A stretch of DNA of 64,000 nucleotides from Daphnia pulex (taxonomy: Eukaryota > Arthropoda > Branchiopoda > Diplostraca > Daphniidae): NCBI RefSeq assembly GCF_021134715.1, contig NC_060019.1, positions 9,562,001 to 9,626,000 of the forward strand, given 5' to 3'. The translations under genes were made by a program, and so were the position numbers. The stretch's first letter is position 1; the number at the start of each line of letters is the position of its first letter. Below are positions 50,006-61,796 of the stretch, in pieces. A model generated the notes under the pieces. It was not told where the DNA came from. It made no database searches and worked only from the letters and a program-made list of their open reading frames with translations.

Positions 50006-51758
50006 ATGCGCGACACCCACTGCTCTGCTGGATCCGCCGTCAAGTTTGGTCAAAATATGAAAACGTTGTTGAGGTACGGAGATTGAAATTGACAAGATTT
50101 AGTGTTGTGCCATTTGGCACCGTTTAATATTCTTCTCAACTTGTCGATGCAGATGGAAGGGGAGCACTTATCGATTGATTTGGAAAGAATTCCTCATCTA
50201 TACGACGGTTTACCTGACGATTTCGGTTGTGTACGATTTCGTACTAGATGATGTTAGCAAAAAGTATCAGCTATTATCAATCGTGATTGTAGTTTTATGC
50301 TCATTAAGTGCTGTGGTTTATTTCTAGAGGTTTCGAAGACATTGCCGTGTACTGTTCAACATACACGTCTGCACTGCCCATCATTCTGCTATTGGGTTTC
50401 TTCACCTCAACTTCCATGCAGGTTTTTAATCACTCTAATTTAGTTTCATAAGGCTTCAGTTAATTTATATACTTTTCCGAGTTATCGTAGCGCTGGTTTT
50501 CATTGGTCACTTCAATGCCTGTATGTATTAAATATTAAATATTAATATATTAATAAAAAATAAAAAATAATAATAATAAAAAATATTAGGGAACGACCAA
50601 AGTCATAGCCAATTTTGTCATGTCGATCAAAGAAAATCAGCCGGAAGTAAGTGCTGGTCGACAACATTTCCCTTTTTTATGTTTGATGAATTAATTGATT
50701 TACGGATTAAAAGGGCCATCAAATAGTGCAGCAATACACCCGTTGGATCCTCTTAGGCTGGGCACTTACTTTTCGACTCATCTGCAAGCCTTTGAAAAGA
50801 GTATTCCCCAATTTGACATCCCTTCAAAACGCCGGTATTTATTTGATCCACCTTTATTAGCTTCTCTCATTTCTTTATTTATTTCTGTAGGATTGCTGCA
50901 ACCACACGAGACGTTGCTGCTGGAAAGAGAGCCGGCCTCCAATCACCCTTTAGTGGTCATACATTGGAATCTCGCTTTATTGAAACTGTGTAACCGCAAG
51001 GGTATTTTCATGGACATTTCCGATTATGGCCGAAATCAGGATCTCCTGATGGGTTTCAAGAAAGGCTGTGGAGACACCATCAAATTTGCGTCCAAAAACA
51101 TCCCATTTGCGTTAATTCAGGTTATTATTTATACTGTCCACCAAGGAAAGAAGGAAAGCTTTTAAATTGGTAAATTTTTCTTAGGCTGTTACGATTACCG
51201 TTTATTCATTCGGGTTAGCGTCGCTGATGGCACGTCAATTAACTGAAAAGCACACCCCGACTTCGTTCATCATTAAATATTTCCCTGTCCTCAACACGTT
51301 TCAAGTACATTTACATTTCATTTGTTAATTGCTATAATTCTTAATTAATATTTGAATATTTTGACGCACATTAGTACTTTCTCTACTACTTGTGGTTGAA
51401 ATTCGGTCGATTGGCGGCGTATCCTTTTGGAGACGACGAGAACGATATTGATATTAAAAGGATTTTCCAAGCCCACATAGAGGTAAACACATTCAGTCGA
51501 ATGGTTGTGTCTGTCTACTCGATAAAAATTAACATTTTGTATTGTTAACTACATACAGGACGCAGTGCGATGGCTATCTCTTTATTCATCACCAGGTTTG
51601 ACCGATCAATTGGTGTCGATGTCCCTCCACAGTTCTTCGCACGAATGGATGGTAACTATTTATTTTGAATTGGGTATATTGTCGAGCAGCGTATAATCGT
51701 AGCGCATCATATCTTATCAAAAAGAATTTAGCATGCCCCAAAGGACAAGAAAGCCTGA
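50006..51758 (+). CDS. Bestrophin-family anion channel, paralog B
   Basis: Eleven exons: 50006-50073, 50153-50263, 50328-50421, 50491-50520, 50590-50646, 50714-50834, 50891-51120, 51185-51304, 51375-51482, 51559-51651 and 51732-51758; 352 aa. It shares exon layout and motifs with paralogs A and C: RWKGSTYRLIWKEFLIY, LPIILLLGFFTSTSMQRWF, QQYTRWILLGWALTFRLIC, VTITVYSFGLASLMARQL, YPFGDDENDIDI. The Ca2+-clasp has Asn in place of one acidic residue (DDEND, against DDEDD in A and EDDDD in C), which may alter Ca2+ sensing. Shortest N- and C-termini of the three. Intron 4 is phase 0. Confidence 0.92.
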
Positions 51759-52052
51759 TAAGTGAACCATTGGCAAATGACAGCAATCAAGATAGTGCTA
51801 TCATGTAATTTCAAAATATAATTTCTTTTATTCGTTTTAGATAAATGCATAGCATTGTAAACCAGTAACAAATTATCATTTACAAAATAAATAATACAAA
51901 AAATTATGTAAATATTACGTAATTTATAGAAATTTAACAAATTGGCATCGTAGGATCTACTGTCGTCTTTTTCGTGGGTTTTGGTCTGGTACAAAACCAG
52001 TGCAAAAGAAAATACTGTCCTTTATTACAGACATTATTAAATTGGTTTAGAA

Positions 52053-53476
52053 ATGGAGAGTGCAAAGGAGATGGGAGAAACGAAGGCCAAGTCTATATTT
52101 GAATTAGATTCAGATGAAGAATCTCAGAATAATGAGGGTGATAGTGGTCTAGCTGTCTCTCTTGAAGCAAGTCCCAGCCATACCAACAACCAAGATGTCA
52201 GTGAAGAAGCAGTGCAAGTTGACTTTGATTCACACGAGATCATTCAATCATCGCCAGAAAATGTGCAGTCTTCTGAAGGGAAGGATGATCCTGTGAGCAC
52301 CAAATCAAGTTTAAGTGCGTTTCAGAAAGCCAGAATAGAAAGAAATCGTCAAAAAGCCCTCTTGCTCCGACAGGCAAGACTGCAGGCTCATCCATATAAA
52401 AAGTAAGCCATTTTCCTGTTGACAGACACTTTTTATTTACCAGTGATAAATATTTTTAAAGTTAGAAATTGTTTTCAAATTTTATCTGACCAGCTTTTTA
52501 TTATTACAATTTTAGTGGCAATGCTGGCGAGGAACATTCAGTAATCAGGGTTCAGAATTCAAGACTTATTGATTCAGGTGGTGGTTTCCTCATTGATGAG
52601 AAGGATCTTGAAGAAGAGCAATCAAAAGAGGTATTTATTTGGATAAGATATAACATGTACACAAATTATCTGAACTTATTTTTACTTAACAGGTTGTGAT
52701 CTCTGAAATCCCTGCTCCAATCATTTTACCCGACCGTCCTCATTGTGATGAATGCGAGCAACCTCTCCACGACTCCTTACTGTACCGATCTTTTTCGTGT
52801 CCTGTTTGCGACACATGCAAGTAAGCATATTTTGCCATGATCCTTCAATTCAATTCAATTGTATGAATGTAATTTTTAAATCTTTTTTTCAGGGATGTAA
52901 ACGATGATAAATACTCTCTAATTACACGAACAGATGCGCGTCAGGAGTATCTTTTAAAAGACTGTGATTTAGATTTACGCGAACCAATTTTACGTTTTAT
53001 CTTGCGCAAAAACCCGCTAAATCCTAGATGGGGAGATATGAAGCTCTACTTGAGATTGCAGGCTAGTCACTTTCTCACTTTCTTTCTTTTAAACCATTTG
53101 TGAATTTTTTTTTTAATCTTTGATGTTTTTAAAACGTAGGTTGAAAAAAGAGCACTGGAGTTGTGGGAGACGCTTGAGAAAATAGAAGAAGAAAAGGAAC
53201 TTCGTGAAACCAAGCGAGAAAAAAGTAAAACGAAAAAGTTCAACCAACAAGTTAAAAGTAATGCAGGAATATTTTCTTTTACTGATAAAAAAGCAAACTT
53301 ATGTGTCATAATGTTCATAACCAGATTTACGAATGGCGGTACGGAGTAGCGTGTACAAAAAAGTAACAGCCAGCCATCAACATGTCTTCGGCGACGAAAA
53401 GTTTGATGCGGAAAAAGACATCTACTACCGCAAGTGTAGCACGTGCTCTTTTCAACAAGAATACGAAAAAATGTAA
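52053..53476 (+). CDS. XPA: DNA damage recognition protein XPA
   Basis: Six exons: 52053-52402, 52516-52630, 52693-52820, 52893-53061, 53140-53257 and 53325-53476; 343 aa (human 273). The acidic N-terminus is longer than in vertebrates. The zinc finger is C173-x2-C176-x17-C194-x2-C197 (CDEC...CDTC), exactly the XPA spacing. It is followed by the DNA-binding core: [44 protein letters not shown]. The C-terminus ([23 protein letters not shown]) carries the TFIIH-binding Cys pair. XPA verifies lesions in nucleotide excision repair and binds RPA, ERCC1 and TFIIH in the nucleus. Intron 4 appears to use a GC donor (TTGCAG|GCTAGT). Confidence 0.97.
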
Positions 53477-53717
53477 TTTTCTCATTTACAGTTTTATTCA
53501 GCCACCCATCCTCAGCATTTTCTCAGCTGTTGGCCACATACTCATTCGAAATTCTTCATGTTAATTTAAATGATATTGCAAATATAGGTTTGGTATTGCC
53601 AAGAGCTTCGCTAGTCTAATCAACATACACTTTAAAAAAAATGTCATAAATTGGCACCGATGGGAGATTTCTCGGTTATAAGGTAGTTGAATTGTAAAAT
53701 AAGGCAGCCTACAAATA

Positions 53718-55600
53718 TCACATAGACAATTCTTGAGTGATTACAGATCCGAATTCCAATCGTACAATTTCTGTAGCAATATCAATATCCTGCAAAGAAA
53801 TAGTAATATTTTTACTAAATGCAAAAAAGAAAAAAATGTAAAAACTTTTCAATACTTTTTCCGTATTGGTATCGACGAGTTTTAAAGAGTAAACATTCCT
53901 GCCGTTTACGCTAGAGTTAAACTCGACACGAGCCATAAGAATTTTCCAGTGAGCGCAATAAGTCAAAGTTTCGAAGGCTTCAATTGCCTTTTCGGTCCAC
54001 TCGACACCCCTACACACACAAATAATTTTAATGTATTTGAAATATTTTAATGTTACTCAATTTACCCTTTGGGTTCAATGTAAGCCATGCTACATTGAAT
54101 AGCTTGGAACTGGATGGATAAGAAGTCTGGGCGCAAACTGGCAACGAAGCAATGCTTTTGCTTGATTGTGTCTCCAAAATCAACCAGATTCACCGACAGG
54201 ATACTTTCGTCTTCTTCGCTTTCATCATCTGGTTCAATGGAAACTACTTTGGCACGATACCAGCAGTTATCATCAGGTATTAGAGTAGCAACCAAATCGC
54301 CAATTTCGTACTAAAAATAGACAAACATTAAGTTTAGTTGTTTACACTTGGCAGTGAACCATTGACTAAATATCTGTATACCTTTTGTACAGCGTACTGC
54401 AGCCGATTGTCTTCATTTGAATAAAACTCTGTCAAATCATCAATGAGACAATCCAATTCCTTGGAGAGTGTTCCACCTTTTTGGACGAAGAATTTGGACG
54501 GGCTTTCTACGACACTTACCATCACTTCACAGAATCTGAAAATTCAACAATTAAAAGTAAGTGGATATAGCCATGATATTAGGTCTATTTACCCATCAAA
54601 GCTGGTTGGTTCCAGTTTCTCATAGTCAATCATTTTCTCCATCTGCTGATAAGTTCAATGTCAGGTTGTTAGGTTCACATTCACATAATTAAAAGTAAAA
54701 TGTTCGTACTTGGGGTTTGGTTTTCATGGGATTCGGTACGCAATTAACTATCGAATTGTTGCCGATTTCCGTTTCTGACCGCACTTCTTCTGCGGCCATT
54801 TCTTTCAAACATTCTCTGACATTTTCGATCTGATGATAGGTTCCTCTCACAAGCAAGCTCTTTGGTTTTTCCTGGATGCCATCGATGTAGATTCTTGTTT
54901 TTGATAAGGCTGCAATTTCTCGCAATTTTTTGCTTTCTTCCGATGTCAGGCGGGCGATGGTTTTCTATTAATAAATAGATTTCATCAATTGCTAGAAAAT
55001 GTCAGACAGAAAAGTTCTCAACAGACAATAACAGATTACCTCAGAAACAAATATTTCAGAGGTTTCCAACTGCCCGTATTCTTCAACACATTTTAGAAGT
55101 TGCAGTTTAGCTAACTGTACTCCTTCTTTGCTACCCCTAATCACACCCAACCTGCAAGGGCCACCTATTTGATTTGATAAATTAGACTGATACTATGAAG
55201 ATATATTAGTATTTGCTTTGAAATGCTCACCTGGGTCAATGAAAGATATGGAAGTGCAGGTTTCTTCTTCTATGTGTTTAATATTTTTACCTCCCCTTCC
55301 GATGAGGTATGCAACTGTGTCCCTTGGAACCTCAACATGTATTGACACTTTGATATTTTCTTCATCAGTTACAGCAAAGAAATTCTGTGAAACGAAACCA
55401 ATGTTAGAACATGTGGACGCAATTTTATTTGCTAAGGCAAACTGTTTTCTACAATCGCTATTTTTTAACGGGTAAAATAACGGATTAAATTGCTAGTGTG
55501 TAATTACAGTTTTCATGTAGTGATACACCAATGTCCCTGTCACTCCAGCAGTGACAGTAGCGAACAAGGTTTTCAGACCTGGTAACGAGTCGTAACTCAT
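53718..55600 (-). CDS. TDRKH: Tudor and KH domain protein TDRKH (papi), piRNA pathway
   Basis: Nine exons: 55600-55508, 55384-55231, 55164-55040, 54964-54710, 54642-54593 (or from 54645), 54535-54382, 54310-54066, 54009-53856 and 53789-53718; 433 aa. An N-terminal membrane segment (LFATVTAGVTGTLVYHY) fits mitochondrial outer-membrane anchoring. KH1 (about 40-110) has the GRGG loop (60-63). KH2 (about 118-185) lacks GXXG (LTSEESKKL). The extended Tudor domain (about 226-390) has YEIGDLVATLIPDDNCWYRA, VNLVDFGD and DFLSIQFQAIQCSMA. TDRKH/Papi binds methyl-arginine PIWI proteins on mitochondria and helps trim piRNA 3' ends. It is tail to tail with XPA, 241 bp apart. Confidence 0.95.
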
Positions 55601-56496
55601 TTCCTTTCGCTTAATTTGATTCCAGATGCTCCTGCTCGTACTCGCTACTCAATTTAATCTGAAAAAAAAGACAGCAGACGAAACCTAACGTAAACAAAGA
55701 TTAATTCCATCGGCATTGCCAGATCTCTTAATGTAGCAGCTTCTAAAAAAATTATTTATTTTTGTATTTTTCGAAGGAATCGTCATTCGTCAATCGTCAT
55801 CATTAATTGTTCAGTTTAGCGCAATGAAAAGAGCAGATCAACCGATAAGCCAAGGACGATAAAAATCAAGAAAATGTTTTATGACAGTTTGAAACCTTGA
55901 AAGAAAAAATGTCTCGTGCGAGTGCCCAGCGGCTTGAGAAGGTGTATATATAGAATATAGGTACACCACACTAGCCAGCAGGTGAAAAAGCTTGTCCATA
56001 TAAAATAATTATGCCTTGAGGGCCCAGCCTTCGGGCAATAGTCTCTGGTCTGGAACATTTTTCACGTAAACTTTTATGACTTTCAGGCGTGGTATTTTGA
56101 GTTTCATCCAAGGGAAACCTTGACACGTTTGTCTGAATGAAAGAAACAAATTTCACCAACTCTTTCGAAAAATAATCAAGATCCGAATAAGAGCGAAGGA
56201 ATATGAAACAATCTCAATATCCGCTGCATTATGCAAGTACATCACATAAGATCCGGGCATGAATATGACGACCAATCGGAAATAGAAAGGCGGTGCTGTA
56301 CGAGCGTGAAGGCGAGGCGGATTTCCCGACGAGTTTGGGCAAACTAAAAGTTGCAGAACCGAAACTGTAATGCTGTGAGGAAAAAAAAGAAACGTAACCA
56401 ATGCGGCTTGCTTGTTAAGAGCTTGGAAGTTCTCTTCAGTTAGGTCCCAGGCAGTCAACACTGTGCATCGCTTTTGGCGAAACCTCCTCGAACAAA
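55601..56496. other. Divergent intergenic region
   Basis: 5' flanks of TDRKH (minus) and bestrophin C (plus). A minus-strand frame at 56153-56461 is hydrophobic and open for about 100 codons but has no ATG at its start and no clear splicing partner. Confidence 0.45.
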
Positions 56497-58995
56497 ATGT
56501 TTGACGACATATCTCCCAGTAATTCGGGAAGAGCTAGTGGCTTTGGCGAAAGCTTCAAAATATTGTTTAGGTAAGTAATAAGTGAGTCATCAAGGTTTAT
56601 AGGTGTGATTGTGCTGTAAATAGTGGATGTATAGCTGTGTATCACCGGATTGCGATGAGATGTTTCTAAATGCAGCTAGGCATTCCAAGACATTTGCATC
56701 ACCAGACAGTCATGCAACCACCTACGCTCACTATTCGCCCTTAAGGCTTCATCCATCGCGAAAAATTCGTGATTCCGTACAAGTCTCGTTTTTGGACATG
56801 CAATTTTGTTGGAGTTTTTTTTTTAACAAACAAAAAAGGTGTATCGTAGGGTCCGCATTAATTGACTGTACACTTTTTGTGGAAATCGACGAACCCTATG
56901 TTTTTCATCCGTGAAATATAAATATAAGACCCAACCCAGAAAAAGCTCAGCGTGACTCCCTTTTTTCCTCGTTCTCAACATTGTCCCTTATTCATCGAAT
57001 TGGAATTCCACCAAGAGTTCGATTCAAAAGAGAAAAAATCCGGACAAATAATTGAAATATTTTATCAACTCTTGTTTTTTTCCTTGTCTTTTCTCTGCTG
57101 GTGCTCTGTCAAACCAGTATAATGAGACGACGAAAACAATGTCATCGTTCGGTCACTGATTTATCGTTTATTACTCACGGTCTGTAATTCAATTCATTTA
57201 GATGGAAAAACAGCGTTTATCGTCTACTCTGGGAGCCGTTTTTGATCTACGTGGTTTCCTACATCACTCTGTCACTTATCTACGATTATGTGCTGAGCGA
57301 TAGTGCAAGAATGTAAGTGCACAAATACCTAGTTATTATAATGTGTATCTATCGGGACTGAACGATTTTTAAATGTGTCTTTTTTGGAATTCCAGTGATT
57401 TTGAAGCTATAGCAGCCTACTGTTCGAAATACACTTCTTCACTTCCCATCGTGTTGTTGCTGGGATTCTTCACGTCGACTTCTATGCAGGTATGCGCATA
57501 TAAGAAAAGAATTTCACTTTTTGCGGTTCCTCGAGCTTATAACTTTCATCCGTTGTACTGTAATTCTTCTAGAGATGGTTTGCCGTGTTTAATACCTTAC
57601 CGTAAGTACATTAGTTCATTGCCGTAAGTACATTGCCATAAGTTATTTAATAAATTAATTAATTAATCATGAAAAGTTATTTAACCAAGTTATTGAACAA
57701 TATTGAACATAGAGGAACGGCAAAAGTTATTGCCATATTCGTTCTTGCGCTTAAGGAGAACGCTGCGGAGGTAAGGGCATCAACGGCAATTAAATATTTT
57801 GATGTGGAAATGTTACGAGACATTTTTGGGAAATTTCAACAGGGAGCTCAGATGATTCAACAGTATTCTAGATGGATTTTACTGAGTTGGACGTTTACTT
57901 TCCGTTTGATTTGTCAGCCCCTGAAAAAACTTTATCCCGATTTGCAATCATTGCAGAATGCTGGTAAGTTATGAACATTTATGGAATGAATGAATTTCCT
58001 TCAACTAATTTGTTTCGCTAGGTCTTTTACTTGAGCACGAACGGCTGCAGTTGGAGCAAGTGCAGTCGCATCACGCTAGCGAGAGCGACCATTACCTTTC
58101 GCTAGCCGTGCTGGACTGGAACCTCTCGATTCTGAAGCGATGCAACCGGCAGGGACTTTTCATGATTCCGGCCGACTGTAATCGACAAGTGGACGCGTTG
58201 ATGGCCTTCAAAAAAAGTTGTTGCAACACTCTCAAGTTCTCTTCGAAGAATATCCCCGTGGCTCTCATTCAGGTATAGGGACAACATCAAATGTCAGTGA
58301 CCGATTAACACGCAATAATAATGTCATATTTTTTCAAGGTGGTGACAATTACCGTCTACTCAATCGGTCTTGCGTCGCTGATGGCCAGAAATTTAGCCGA
58401 CAAGAATCACGCCACCTCTTTTATCACGGGCTACTTCCCGATGCTCAACACCTTTCAGGTACGAGTCATTTCACCAAATATTTGCATCGTTATATTGTTA
58501 TTCTAATTTTTTAACTGTGGGTTGACGACACACCGTGACGGGCAGTATTTTCTTTACCTTTCCTGGCTGAGATTTGGAGCGATGGCCTCCAATCCATTTG
58601 GAGAGGACGACGACGATATTGACATAACGAAACTACTCCAGTCTCACATAGAGGTATGACGACATTAAAATGACTAGGCAGTTTATAGAGAGTGTTTTAA
58701 TTGTTCTAAAACGCGTTTTAAAATGTGTTTTAACGTCATAGGATGCCGAGAGATTGCAAGCGCTGTACATTTCTAGTCCGGCAGATGAGCTTGTGACGAA
58801 ATCGATTGAAAATCCAGCAAAGAAATGGCCGGTAATAAATGTGCATGAAATTTAGATAGCTATAAGAACCCGAGTCCCATATAATTTCTTAATGACGTTA
58901 ATTGCATCATCTAGCGAAATTTCTGTGTATATACTGACGAAGGTGCAGAGCAGGTTGACGGAGCCGACGACGGAATTGGTTTGACGGAAGTATAA
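56497..58995 (+). CDS. Bestrophin-family anion channel, paralog C
   Basis: Eleven exons: 56497-56570, 57202-57312, 57396-57489, 57573-57601, 57713-57770, 57843-57963, 58022-58272, 58339-58458, 58546-58653, 58742-58831 and 58915-58995; 378 aa. Motifs: RWKNSVYRLLWEPFLIY, LPIVLLLGFFTSTSMQRWF, QQYSRWILLSWTFTFRLIC, VVTITVYSIGLASLMARNL, and the canonical Ca2+-clasp NPFGEDDDDID. It is the paralog whose clasp is closest to vertebrate bestrophins. Intron 1 (631 nt) is long for this locus. Intron 4 is phase 2 and its 5' end carries a tandemly repeated donor string (57601-57640). The C-terminus is short and acidic. Likely Ca2+-activated chloride channel; tissue unknown. Confidence 0.93.
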
Positions 58996-59578
58996 TGTCT
59001 GATAGCAACGCCTTCTAGCCCCAGATAAAGAGTCTCAGCTGTCCCCGCCCCTGTCTTACAGCTTTGTTTATCTACCAGCCTCGCATTAATTTCATTGGCT
59101 ACAAACAACACCCTGGAAAAAAAGAGCTTGGTGCAAAACTAATGGTGAACGCTTTTTAACTTTCTATGCTTTTTTTTTTAAAATGCATTTTTAATATGCA
59201 TTTTTTTTTATATGCCGCCTATACTCTAGTTCATATTGTTCCTAAAGATGTTTTCGACTAATATTCTATTTCTTCCTTTGTCGTCTAATTGACATCTAAT
59301 TTTTTTTTTACAAAAGAAAGATAGGGATGGTATGCTAATTTTTATACTAACAACTGCCATCTGCGCAAATAACTGTTACAAACCATAGCCACTGAAAGTA
59401 TTATACACTGATCTGATTTACAAAATTTTTTTCGTCCGCAGTTAAAAACGTCGTCAACAACTTTACAGAAACAAATTCATTAGATATGGGATACATTTTT
59501 GTTTGTTATTTGGCCGACTTCGCACTTACTCGTTAGGGAGTGCCTCACAAATGTATCGCAATTATCACACCTGAGCAT
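58996..59578. other. Intergenic, nothing firm
   Basis: 3' flank of bestrophin C and 5' flank of the small gene at 59579. AT-rich with poly-T tracts. A TTAG acceptor at 59533-59536 could precede an upstream extension of the small gene. Confidence 0.4.
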
Positions 59579-60017
59579 ATGGCATCCACTCGCGTCAAAC
59601 CAACTATTAAATTTAAAAAAATTCCTAAACAACGATGCTGTATCCCAACGTCACTCGATTGCGAAAGAATCTCACATCAATGCCGCGACGTCAGAAATTC
59701 TTTTAATGACGCGCAACGACGACATTCTCGAATTGTCGCAAATGGCCCACCGCGCGCGGTTATTGGTTTAAACGACGTCAGAGATTTGAGAGGCGGATAC
59801 ATAATTGTGCACGTAAAACCGTAAGATTTTAATTCTGAAGAATGATTTTTTTAATTAGCGGAATCTTTGATGTCTTGCGTCTTTGATGATAACGAGCGGT
59901 TACCAACTATCATGCGCTTCAGAATTTTAATTTCACAGATCGCCCAACGACTGCGTTGAAGAAGCACCGACCGGAATTGTTGGCTCATTAGAAGACGACA
60001 AACAAAGTCACGGTTAA
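59579..60017 (+). CDS. Small unrecognised two-exon gene
   Basis: Exons 59579-59820 and 59939-60017 (AAACC|GTAAGA ... TTTCACAG|ATCG) join in phase to give 106 aa ending GSLEDDKQSHG. The body is basic with a CC-x7-C-x6-C cluster (RCCIPTSLDCERISHQC). No signal peptide is seen from this ATG; the frame is open to about 59540 behind a TTAG, so an upstream exon may exist. The stop is only 50 nt before the ATG of the next gene. Its last codons are echoed before the second membrane-protein copy (63145-63198). Function unknown. Confidence 0.5.
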
Positions 60018-60067
60018 AATTTCTGGCAAAGTTTTAAAAAAAAGCGTTTGATTATTTCAGCTCGACC

Positions 60068-61796
60068 ATGTCGCATCCAATCAAGAGTGCACTTCTGTTT
60101 GTCAGCATCTTGATGCTTGTGACCGACCATCCGGTGAACGGATTGAAAGAGAACGAAGAAGTCACGGACGATTTCGACACGGGAGCAGCCGACTTTTGGC
60201 AGTGGATTCCTGGAGCTGCTGAAGAGAATTCGACCACAGTTTGGCACTTGTCGAAGCACGGAGATCCGCCGCCTTTCGGAATCGATGCAGTGCGACCGCC
60301 GATGGAAGACAACGGGGGCGGTTACCTGGAAATTGTGCCGTTTTCTGACTCGCCGGCGCAAATTCTTTCCAATGTTTTCGACCTGCTGCCCTACGCCACT
60401 GTCGAGATGACATACTGGAACGTCGTTCCAATCCCTGTACAGGGACGAAACACGGTCCTTATTCTTTACCTTGAATTTCAAAATGTTACCCTGAACGACG
60501 AAACCGACATCGAGCCACCACTGAGGACTGTCATGGTTTTCAAGGCACCTACTCCTACTGATCCATCGCCAGGTTGGACTACTGTTACCGTAGACCTTCC
60601 CATCACAGAACCATGTCAAGTTCAGGTAAATTATTCTATACTTCAATCGTGACATTTGTTATACAAATGGCAGAAATTTATGAAATTTTATCCTAAATTA
60701 TTTATTTATTAATGCACATGAATAGCTCCGCATTGATGGCACGAGAACAGACTTGCCCACCACTGGATTGGCTGTTAGCAAGATTACCGTCAAGAACGGT
60801 GTGGACGTAAGCACGACGACGTCCACGACCATGTCATCGACAACTACTCGAGCGCAAAGCCCTTCAACAGAGTCAGTTACAACTCCGACAAGATATGCAG
60901 TCGACAAATCGACCTCGACAACGTCAACGACAACGCCGACAACGACGTCAACCAGTGCTCCCGGTGCTACTCCTCCCACTTCTACGACGTTAGATTCTTC
61001 CACAGTTACTTCTGCCGCCAGCACGGAGGAAAGTACAGTAAGCGACCTGCCCACGGAAACTTTTTCTTCTGACTCTCCTTCTAGCAGCACATCAACTAGC
61101 TCGACATCGTCACCCACTTCAACTGTCACCACTTCAATCAGTCCACCCCAAATGACCAGTTCTAGCTTATCCAGCATTACTTCCACTACAACTAATTTGC
61201 CTACCAGCTCAAGTCTTAGCTCTTTAATTACCAGCACCAGTACTATAGTTACCACTGCTAGCACCATAGGCATAAATATCACTACTACCACCATAGACCT
61301 ACCTACCGCTACTAGTAGCACCCCCAAACTAACAACAACCAGCTCCACGACTACGAGCTCTGCTTTTTCCACCAGACCCACGACATCCGCTAGTATGTCA
61401 TCCACCGATTTTACCGATCCGCCAACTTTAACTCCGCCGTCTGGCATGACGACAAACCAATTGCGGGATGTTTTAATTGGCGTCGGAGTTGCTATTCTTC
61501 TCTTTTTCTTATTTTGCTTGCTGTTCACTATTTGCTATCGACGTCACAGACGTCGCGCCTATCTCATCGAGAATAGGCAATTGGAAAATGGAATCATTCG
61601 GTCACTGGAGTTAACGGATCAATTCCCTTATACTATTCACAAAAATGAGTCCGATAGCTCTTCGATTTCATCGACAACCGCCTCCGATTGTCCTCTCGCT
61701 CCAAAACCTCCTGGTCAAACTTCTGTCAAAGATTTGCTTCCGAATTTCTTACGTTCTCTAAGTAGCACTTCCTCCAAAATAACCAAATTGACATAA
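60068..61796 (+). CDS. Type I membrane protein with mucin-like Ser/Thr stalk, copy 1
   Basis: Exons 60068-60625 and 60726-61796; 542 aa. It has a signal peptide (SALLFVSILMLVTDHPVNG). An ectodomain of about 190 residues follows (TDDFDTG, VWHLSKHG, GGGYLEIVPFSD, VFDLLPYATVEMTYWN, LRIDGTRTD) with the look of a MAM-like or jelly-roll beta-sandwich; this is inference from pattern only. About 220 residues of Ser/Thr-rich, likely O-glycosylated stalk come next, then a transmembrane helix (VLIGVGVAILLFFLFCLLFTIC), a basic stop-transfer (YRRHRRR) and a cytoplasmic tail of about 95 residues. It resembles a membrane mucin or adhesion receptor. The family is not identified. Confidence 0.75.

Noticed and set aside
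56153-56461. Minus-strand open frame with three hydrophobic stretches, receptor-like at first sight
   Set aside because: It has no ATG at its start, no phase-consistent partner exon, and lies in the promoter region of bestrophin C. Hydrophobicity alone is common in AT-rich DNA.
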